Shown here in pieces: positions 57,986-64,000 of a stretch of 64,000 nt of DNA. Below the pieces are notes generated by a model. The model was not told the origin of the DNA. It saw only the letters and a list, made by a program, of their open reading frames with translations, and searched no databases. The position numbers and the translations under genes are program-made. The DNA is taken from contig NZ_QFKX01000002.1 of the NCBI RefSeq assembly GCF_003130585.1, forward strand, positions 310,001-374,000, in the 5' to 3' direction. The stretch's first letter is position 1. Each line of letters begins with the position of its first letter. The stretch is from Brachybacterium endophyticum (GTDB lineage Bacteria; Actinomycetota; Actinomycetes; Actinomycetales; Dermabacteraceae).

Positions 57986-59116
57986 TCAGGCCACCTCGCG
58001 GAGGGGCCGGCGGCGCTGGTCCGGGACACGGAGCCCGAGCGCGGCGGCGGTGAGGATGCCGACGCAGCCGGGGATCACGAGCACCGTGGCGAGGTAGGAG
58101 CGCGCCTGGTGGCCGGTGTCGGTGAGGTCGAGCGGGGTGGGGACGGTGGCCAGCACCACCATCCCGCCGGCGATCGCGATCGCCCCGAGCACGGCGAGCG
58201 TGCCCGCGACCCCGTGCCCGGAGCCCACGTCCCGGGGATCGGCGAGGCCCTCGGCCGTGCGCGGGGTGCGGATCAGCGCGAACACCGCATCGATCGCGAG
58301 CAGCAGGAAGGTCCAGGCCCCGGTGACGAGCAGGGCGCCCAGGACGTCGCTGGGACGGTGCCAGCCACCGGCGATGGTGCCGACCCCGGCGGCCGCCACC
58401 CACGCCGTGCCCAGCACGGTGACCAGCCCGCGGATCCGGGCCGGGCACACCAGGATCAGGGCGAGGGCGACGGAGATCGCCAGCGCCGTGTGGCCGGAGG
58501 GGAAGGAGTTCGGCGTGACGTCGATGTCCTTGGCCAGCGCCGTACGGGTGACGACGACGTCCTTGACCACCTGCACCGTGATGTTCGCCCCGGCGACGAT
58601 CACCAGGATCTGCAGCAGCAGGGACGGTCGACGACGCGCGAGGGCGAAGATCGCGGCGAGGGCGAGCAGGATCAGCACCACGGGGACCGTCACCGTGTTC
58701 AGCACGGGGAAGACGGCATCGGCGATCGGGCTGGTGTCGTTCTGGGCGGCCGAGAGGATGAGCTGGTCCAGACGCTGCCCGCGGGCGGAGCCGACGGCGG
58801 CGCGGGCCAGCATCACCGCGAGGGCCGTGCAGGCGATCGCGCCCAGCAGGCCCACCAGCAGCCGCGGGATCAGGCCGCGTCGGCGGTGCGTGGGCGGGAG
58901 CGCACCCGGCCCGACCTCGGGATCCAGCCGCGTGGAGCCGCGGTCGTCCTCCGCGTCGGGCGCCCGGTGCTCGGACCGCTGCTCGTGGTGGCGCGGGTCG
59001 TCGGGCTCTCGGGGGCCCCGGACGCCGTCGGGCTCCTGGGGTCCCCGGGGCTCCCAGTGGTCCATGGGGTCCCGGGGGTCTCGGGGCTCTCGGGGCGTCT
59101 CGAACTCGGTGTTCAC
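57986..59116 (-). CDS. PAP2-family membrane phosphatase
   Basis: A 376-residue protein. The first ~80 residues are Pro/Glu/Arg-rich and probably cytoplasmic, followed by six or more membrane segments with the PAP2 sites: motif 2 SFPSGHTA and motif 3 GWHRPSDVLG. Motif 1 (K-x6-RP) is degenerate (KDVVVTRTAL). It could dephosphorylate a lipid diphosphate such as undecaprenyl-PP or phosphatidic acid; a loss in motif 1 makes activity uncertain. The start overlaps the methyltransferase stop by 4 nt. Confidence 0.8.
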   Translation of the reverse strand: MNTEFETPREPRDPRDPMDHWEPRGPQEPDGVRGPREPDDPRHHEQRSEHRAPDAEDDRGSTRLDPEVGPGALPPTHRRRGLIPRLLVGLLGAIACTALAVMLARAAVGSARGQRLDQLILSAAQNDTSPIADAVFPVLNTVTVPVVLILLALAAIFALARRRPSLLLQILVIVAGANITVQVVKDVVVTRTALAKDIDVTPNSFPSGHTALAISVALALILVCPARIRGLVTVLGTAWVAAAGVGTIAGGWHRPSDVLGALLVTGAWTFLLLAIDAVFALIRTPRTAEGLADPRDVGSGHGVAGTLAVLGAIAIAGGMVVLATVPTPLDLTDTGHQARSYLATVLVIPGCVGILTAAALGLRVPDQRRRPLREVA

Positions 59117-60684
59117 AGCGTCACCATCCCGGTGCGGATCAGCTCGCGCATTGTCGGGAGCAGTCGTTCGCGGGCCGACGGCTCGTCCTCGTCGGTGAGA
59201 GCGCAGACGGCACCGATGATCTGGCCGAGCGTCAGCGTCCCCTCCAGCGCGCCGACCACGCCGGCCGTCAGCTGGTCCGCGCGCTGGACACGGGCGAAGC
59301 CGGCGCCCTGCACGAGCTCGATGAGCATCGGGTCGTACTCGCCGGGGGTGAGGAAGCGGCGCTCGACGAGGTCCTCTGCGCGCACCGGCCGCGAGTCCAG
59401 CAGCTCCTGGTCGCTCAGGCGCGCGAGGCGGTCGATCGCCACGAGGCTCGCCCCCAGGTGCTCGCCGAGGGTGCCGCTGCCGCGTCCCCTGGCGTCCTCG
59501 CAGATCACCTCGGCGTCCTCGGGGCGTGCGGACTCCGGGCGGTGCAGGAGGATGTAGCCGAAGCCGATCGCGGCGGTCCCGCGGGCGGCGAAGTCGTCCA
59601 GCCAGGCCTCCTGGAGGGTGTCCCAGGCGGCGTCGCGCACGGTGACACCGCCGTCGCGCGCCCAGGTCTCGGCGTACTGCGCGCAGTCCTCGCTCTCCCT
59701 CTGGATCACCCAGGCATCGAGGCCCGCTTCGCGGACAGGTGCGAGCCAGGCCTGCGGATGCGCCTGCCAGTCGGGGTCGGGACCCTCGGCGATCTCCCAG
59801 TTCGAGAGCATGACGGCGCGACCTCCCGGTGCCACGTGCTCGGGCAGGGCCGCGAGCAGCTCGGCGGTCAGCACGTCACCGGCGCGACCTCCGTCGCGAT
59901 AGGTCCAGGTCGCGAACCCGTCGCCGCGCGGCGTGATCACGAAGGGCGGGTTGCTCACCACCAGGTCGAAGACCTCGCCGGCGACCGGCTCGAGCAGGGA
60001 GCCCTGGCGCAGGTCCAGGTCGATCCCGTTCAGCGCCGCGTTGAAGGCCGCGAAGGCCAACGCGCGTTCGGAGAGGTCGGTGGCGACCACCTCACGGGCA
60101 TGGCGGGAGGCGTGCATCGCCTGGATCCCGCCCCCGCAGCCCACGTCCAGGACGCGCCCGACGGCCTCCCGCGGCGTGATCCGCGCGAGCGTCAGGGAGG
60201 CACCGCCCACACCGAGCACATGATCGGGGACGAGCGGCTGCCCGGTCGCCAGCTCGGAGAGGTCGGAGGCGATCCACCAGCGCACCTCGCCGGCGTCGTC
60301 GGAAGCGGTGTAGGTCGAGAGGTCCAGGCACGCACGCATGGTCGTGGCGTCGGCGTCGACGGCGGCGAGCAGCCCGAGGTCGATCGCTCCGTCGATGCCG
60401 AGTGAGGGCAGTGCGCGCGAGACCTGCTCACGGGGGAGCACGGCGCCGAGGGTGAACAGCGAGAGCAGGGTCGCCGTGGGGCCGTCGTCCCCGGCGAGCA
60501 CCCGGCGCGCCGGGATCGGGTTCTCGCGCGAGAGCGCCTCGCTCGCGAGCTCGCCCAGCAGCTCGCCGACCGCGTCGGTCGTATACGGAGCGGACTCCAG
60601 ATCGCTGCGCAGAGCGCTGAGCAGGGCCTCGTCCGTGTGCGGGGGCGCGGGAGCGAGCGACGCGGGAGCGGTGTCCGAGGGCAT
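59113..60684 (-). CDS. Class I SAM-dependent methyltransferase with NPPF motif
   Basis: A 523-residue protein. An N-terminal ~160-residue domain is followed by the Rossmann methyltransferase domain: VLDVGCGGGIQAMHASRHA (motif I), DLDLRQGS and VSNPPFV (motif IV). NPPF is found in N6-adenine and glutamine methyltransferases such as RlmG/HemK types. A C-terminal ~150 residues of unknown fold follow (DUF7059-type layout). The substrate is probably rRNA or protein. Divergent from the helicase gene with 87 bp between starts. Confidence 0.82.
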   Translation of the reverse strand: MPSDTAPASLAPAPPHTDEALLSALRSDLESAPYTTDAVGELLGELASEALSRENPIPARRVLAGDDGPTATLLSLFTLGAVLPREQVSRALPSLGIDGAIDLGLLAAVDADATTMRACLDLSTYTASDDAGEVRWWIASDLSELATGQPLVPDHVLGVGGASLTLARITPREAVGRVLDVGCGGGIQAMHASRHAREVVATDLSERALAFAAFNAALNGIDLDLRQGSLLEPVAGEVFDLVVSNPPFVITPRGDGFATWTYRDGGRAGDVLTAELLAALPEHVAPGGRAVMLSNWEIAEGPDPDWQAHPQAWLAPVREAGLDAWVIQRESEDCAQYAETWARDGGVTVRDAAWDTLQEAWLDDFAARGTAAIGFGYILLHRPESARPEDAEVICEDARGRGSGTLGEHLGASLVAIDRLARLSDQELLDSRPVRAEDLVERRFLTPGEYDPMLIELVQGAGFARVQRADQLTAGVVGALEGTLTLGQIIGAVCALTDEDEPSARERLLPTMRELIRTGMVTL

Positions 60685-60771
60685 GGCTACGATTGTGCCC
60701 CAGCCGCCCGGACGTCAGCGGGACGTCCCCTGGACGCCGCCCGGCGACAGGACCGGGGGAGAGGAGAGCGG

Positions 60772-63243
60772 GTGCGCACAGGCCGTGCCGACGAGCTGCT
60801 GCGGGAACTCAGCGCTCCCCTGCAGCGACGCACCTGCCTCACCCACGTCGAGCACGTGCCTGCGAGGCCGGGCCGCACCGGGGCCTTCCCGGAGTGGACG
60901 GATCCCCGGCTGATCGAGCACCTCGCCGCCGGCGGCATCACGGCGCCCTGGACCCATCAGGAGCAGGCGGCCAGGCTCGCGCACGACGGGTCGCACGTCG
61001 TGCTCTCGACGGCGACGGCCTCCGGGAAGTCGCTGGCCTACCTGCTGCCCTCGCTGAGCGCGATCGGCGCGCGGGAGCTCGATGCGACCGCGCCCCGGGC
61101 GACGGCGCTGTATCTCGCTCCCACCAAGGCGCTGGCCGCCGACCAGCTGACGAACATCACGGGCCTGGCCGACGGAGCGGGTCTGCGCGCGGCCCGGGTC
61201 GCTGTCTACGACGGCGACACCCCCACCGAGCAGCGCCGGTGGATCCGCCGCCACGGGAGCTTCGTGCTCACCAACCCCGACATGCTGCACTTCGGGATCC
61301 TGCCCGGGCACGAGCAGTGGGCCGGGTTCTTCCGCGCCCTGCGGTACGTGATCGTCGACGAGTGCCACAGCTACCGCGGAGTCTTCGGCAGCCACGTGTC
61401 GATGGTGATGCGGCGACTGCGACGGGTCGCGGCGGCCTACCGCAGCTCGCCGACCTTCGTCCTCGCCTCGGCGACCACCGCGAATCCGGAGCTCTCGGCC
61501 TCACGCCTGGTCGGCCAGGACGTCACCGCCGTCACCGAGGACGGCTCCCCGCGCGGCGGCGTCACCTTCGGCCTGTGGGAGCCCGGCACGAAGTCCGTGG
61601 TCGACGGCCGTGCTCCCCGGGAGGGCGGCGTCGCCGCCGAGCCGGCGAGCAGCCCCCGGGCGGAGTCCGCGGGCGATCATCCCGAGGACGCTGCGAGCGG
61701 TCGCAGCGAGGAGCCGCTGCGGCGCTCGGCCACCAGCGAGGCGGGCGCCCTGCTCGCCGATCTCGTGCACCGCGACGTCCAGACCCTCGTCTTCGCGCGC
61801 TCGCGACGCGGGGCGGAGCTGGTCTCCACGGGTGCCCAGCGTCTGCTCGGCCAGGAGGCCGAGCAGACCATGGACGGCGCGCTCGCCGACCGGGCCGGAC
61901 GCATCGCGGCCTATCGCGGCGGCTACCTCGCCCAGGAGCGTCGCGACCTCGAGGACGCCCTGCGCAGCGGCAAGCTGCGGGCTCTGGCCTCGACGAACGC
62001 GCTCGAGCTGGGCATCGACATCTCGGGGCTGGACGCGGTGCTGATCGCCGGCTGGCCGGGGACCCGGGCCTCCCTGTGGCAGCAGGCCGGACGGGCAGGC
62101 CGCAGCCAGGAGGGTGATGCGCTCGCCCTGTTCATCGCCCGTGAGGACCCCTTGGACACCTACGTCGTCCACCACCCCCGCTCGGTCTTCGGGCAGGAGG
62201 TCGAGGCGGCCGTGTTCGACCCCCACAACCCCTATGTGATGACGCCGCACCTGTGCGCCGCGGCGGCCGAGCTGCCGCTGCGCGACGGGGAGGAGGAGAT
62301 CTTCGGGCCCAGCGCCCACGAGCTCCTGGACACCCTCGTGGCTCGCGGCGTGCTGCGACGCCGGCCGACGGGCTGGTACTGGACGATGACCGAGAGCGCT
62401 CACGCCCTCACGGACCTGCGCGGCAGCGGAGGAGAGCCGGTGCGGATCGTGGAGGGGTCCAGCGGCGCCCTGCTGGGCACTGTCGACGCGGGCAGCGCCC
62501 ACACCCAGGTCCACGACGGCGCGGTCTACCTGCACCAGGGAAGGACCTTCGTGGTCGACCACCTGGACGTCGAGCGGGCGGTCGCGCTCGTGCACCGCGA
62601 GGATCCCCTGCATTCCACGCACCCGCAGTCCACCTCGACGATCCGCATCCGCGCCACCGAGCGCGAGGAGGAGTGGAAGGACGGGGTGCGCCTGTGCTTC
62701 GGGACCGTGGACGTGACCGACCAGGTGACCGGGTACCAGGTGCGCGACGTCTACACCCAGGCGGTCCTCGGCCAGCATCCGCTGGATCTCCCGCCGCGCA
62801 CGCTGACCACGCGGGCGGTGTGGTTCGTCCTGCCGGAGGAGCTCACCGAGCGTGAGGACATCCCCGGCGAGCTCCTGCCCGGCGCGCTGCACGCGGCCGA
62901 GCACGCCGCGATCTCGATGCTGCCGTTGCTGGCCACGTGCGATCGCTGGGACATCGGTGGGGTGTCTACCGCCCGTCACGAGGACACCGGCGAGCCGACG
63001 ATCTTCGTGTACGACGGCGCGCCCGGCGGCGCCGGGTTCGCCCAGCGCGGCGCGGAGGACGCCGGCGCCTGGATCCGGGCCACGGCCGACATGATCGGCG
63101 AGTGCGACTGCGAGGCGGGCTGCCCCGCCTGCGTGGTCTCCCCGAAGTGCGGCAACGGCAACGAGCCGCTGTCGAAGTCGGGGGCGCTCGCCGTGCTCGG
63201 ACTGCTCGAGGGCGCCGGGCCGCCGCGGGCCCGCGAGGTCTGA
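60772..63243 (+). CDS. DEAH/DECH-box helicase with C-terminal cysteine cluster (MrfA/DUF1998-like)
   Basis: An 823-residue SF2 helicase: Q-like TAPWTHQEQAARL, Walker A ATASGKSLAY, VDECHSYRG (DECH box), ASATT motif III, and ALELGIDISGLDAVLIAGWP plus QQAGRAGR (motifs V/VI). A ~90-residue insert at ~275-325 is Gly/Ala/Ser-rich. The C-terminal DUF1998 region ends with CDCEAGCPACVVSPKCGNGN. The family includes the MrfA DNA-repair helicase and the 'helicase/secretion neighborhood' helicases. The start is GTG with AGGAG 5 nt upstream; TadE-like genes lie next to it on the other strand. Confidence 0.9.
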   Translation: MRTGRADELLRELSAPLQRRTCLTHVEHVPARPGRTGAFPEWTDPRLIEHLAAGGITAPWTHQEQAARLAHDGSHVVLSTATASGKSLAYLLPSLSAIGARELDATAPRATALYLAPTKALAADQLTNITGLADGAGLRAARVAVYDGDTPTEQRRWIRRHGSFVLTNPDMLHFGILPGHEQWAGFFRALRYVIVDECHSYRGVFGSHVSMVMRRLRRVAAAYRSSPTFVLASATTANPELSASRLVGQDVTAVTEDGSPRGGVTFGLWEPGTKSVVDGRAPREGGVAAEPASSPRAESAGDHPEDAASGRSEEPLRRSATSEAGALLADLVHRDVQTLVFARSRRGAELVSTGAQRLLGQEAEQTMDGALADRAGRIAAYRGGYLAQERRDLEDALRSGKLRALASTNALELGIDISGLDAVLIAGWPGTRASLWQQAGRAGRSQEGDALALFIAREDPLDTYVVHHPRSVFGQEVEAAVFDPHNPYVMTPHLCAAAAELPLRDGEEEIFGPSAHELLDTLVARGVLRRRPTGWYWTMTESAHALTDLRGSGGEPVRIVEGSSGALLGTVDAGSAHTQVHDGAVYLHQGRTFVVDHLDVERAVALVHREDPLHSTHPQSTSTIRIRATEREEEWKDGVRLCFGTVDVTDQVTGYQVRDVYTQAVLGQHPLDLPPRTLTTRAVWFVLPEELTEREDIPGELLPGALHAAEHAAISMLPLLATCDRWDIGGVSTARHEDTGEPTIFVYDGAPGGAGFAQRGAEDAGAWIRATADMIGECDCEAGCPACVVSPKCGNGNEPLSKSGALAVLGLLEGAGPPRAREV

Positions 63244-63566
63244 TCCGGCAGGATCCCCGCAGGGGTGCTCACCTCGACGATCGCGTCCTCGCCCTCGATG
63301 CGGCACGAGGTCATCCGGGCCCGGTTGCGGGAGACGGCCTCCGCGGCGACCTGGCACGGCGACGACCCGCCGACCGCGAGGGAGTCCGCCCCGGCGAGCG
63401 CCCCCAGGTCCGCGGCGGTGTCCGCACGCGAGGAGGCGAGCAGTCCCTGACCGATCAGGATCACCGCCGCGAGGACCGCGGTCATGGCTCCGGTGTAGGC
63501 CAGCACGCTGGCCGGCGCGGACCCCTCCTCGCCGAATGATCGACGAAGCCCTCGCCCTCGCCTCAT
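62976..63566 (-). CDS. TadE-like pilus-assembly neighbour protein (overlaps the helicase 3' end)
   Basis: A 196-residue frame. The first ~105 residues look real: a TM segment (ASVLAYTGAMTAVLAAVILI) followed by the small-Ala pattern RADTAADLGALAGADSLAVG, as in the TadE-like 'helicase/secretion neighborhood' proteins. The start overlaps the preceding TadE gene (ATGA). From about 63243 the frame runs on antisense into the helicase gene for 268 nt with Pro/Ser-rich sequence that is not family-like; no earlier in-frame stop exists. The true C-terminal end is therefore doubtful. Confidence 0.6.
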   Translation of the reverse strand: MRRGRGLRRSFGEEGSAPASVLAYTGAMTAVLAAVILIGQGLLASSRADTAADLGALAGADSLAVGGSSPCQVAAEAVSRNRARMTSCRIEGEDAIVEVSTPAGILPDQTSRARGGPAPSSSPSTASAPDFDSGSLPLPHFGETTQAGQPASQSHSPIMSAVARIQAPASSAPRWANPAPPGAPSYTKIVGSPVSS

Positions 63567-64000
63567 GGCGACTGCCCGCCGGCGTCGTCCCCCACCAGGT
63601 GCGGCTCGCGGCGAGCCGAGGCGCTGCCCGTGAGCTGCCAGTGGCCGCCCGCGAGCGGGCCCGAGTCCACCTGCGGGGCGCGCGTGACCGTGACCTCCAC
63701 CCATGCTCCGTCGCTGTGGAAGCTCACCTGCGCGTCCTCACCCGCGATCCGCTGCGCGGTCCGGGTGGCCTCCCCTTCGCTCTGCCCTCGGGCCATCTCC
63801 CGTGCGGCGCCTCGCGCGGCGGACTGCAGACCCACCTCGGTGCCGATCCCGATCCCCGCCACCAGGATCACCAGCACCATCGCGACGATCACCGGCAGCA
63901 CGACGGCCGCCTCCGCCGTGACGGATCCCCGCGTGCAGGACAGTCCCGGGCAGGGCAGTCCTCGGCGGGCGCCCCGTGGGGACGTGCGTCGGCCCGGGCG
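63563..64000 (-). CDS. TadE-family pseudopilin-like protein (cut by window edge)
   Basis: On the minus strand the frame reads RGSVTAEAAVVLPVIVAMVL then LVILVAGIGIGTEVGLQSAA, the classic TadE-like short N-region plus TM segment, followed by ~75 residues including AQRIAGEDAQVSFHSDGAW. The GTG at 63901 used by naive calling would cut the conserved TAEAAVVLP stretch; no ATG or GTG start is found upstream to the edge, so the true start lies outside the window or uses CTG. Part of a Tad-type locus that continues off the right end. Confidence 0.75.
   Translation of the reverse strand, partial: RPGRRTSPRGARRGLPCPGLSCTRGSVTAEAAVVLPVIVAMVLVILVAGIGIGTEVGLQSAARGAAREMARGQSEGEATRTAQRIAGEDAQVSFHSDGAWVEVTVTRAPQVDSGPLAGGHWQLTGSASARREPHLVGDDAGGQSP

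Noticed and set aside
55058-59557. A 1499-codon plus-strand open frame
   Set aside because: It runs antisense through topA, the PAP2 phosphatase and part of the methyltransferase gene. Long antisense frames are expected in DNA of this GC content, and the protein has no recognisable domain.

Overview
The window is 64 kb of very GC-rich actinobacterial DNA. Single-copy markers (topA, tmk, holB, crp, whiB, a CspA-like protein, a helicase/TadE neighbourhood), leaderless TANNNT promoters and teichoic-acid-type wall genes point to a Gram-positive actinobacterium. I think a Brachybacterium-like member of the Micrococcales is likely; that genus guess is inference only.

Layout. 0-4.9 kb: end of a gas vesicle operon (SRPBCC-protein tail, gvpA, gvpF, gvpG, gvpO, a GvpA-like/zinc-ribbon fusion, a GvpA-like/PH-like fusion, gvpK, gvpL). 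5.2-23.9 kb: a cell-wall glycopolymer locus with a QueC-like PP-loop protein, an O-acyltransferase, a pyruvyltransferase-family protein, three CDP-alditol phosphotransferase-family proteins, two separate IspD-type cytidylyltransferase/oxidoreductase pairs, a TagGH exporter, a GT2 enzyme and a GlfT2-like galactofuranosyltransferase. 24-32 kb: an alkyltransferase-like protein, then JetB and JetC of a Wadjet/MksBEF-type SMC system, split by a 3.3-kb cassette of iron/redox and cation-transport genes; JetA and JetD are not in the window. 32-43 kb: envelope genes (CshA-like surface protein, LytR_C protein, GH20 hexosaminidase, a frameshifted NlpC/P60 endopeptidase, tRNA-Pro, metallophosphoesterase, class A PBP). 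43-48 kb: whiB, a DUF4177-like small protein, an MBL hydrolase, crp, a Nudix hydrolase, csp and a DUF3027 protein. 48-64 kb: holB-tmk-oxidoreductase, a sugar ABC importer, topA, a PAP2 phosphatase, a methyltransferase, a DECH helicase and TadE-like genes.

How it fits together. The glycopolymer locus looks able to make two CDP-activated alditols, polymerise and decorate them, and export the product through TagGH. The PBP, NlpC/P60, LytR_C and CshA-like genes add further wall functions. Opposed gene pairs are mostly separated by strong, near-perfect bidirectional hairpins. Three unusually long near-perfect palindromes (28.35, 38.93 and 42.94 kb) sit in otherwise gene-free intervals and are not explained by the genes. 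Everything here was read by eye; family assignments rest on motifs and remembered family features, not on searches.
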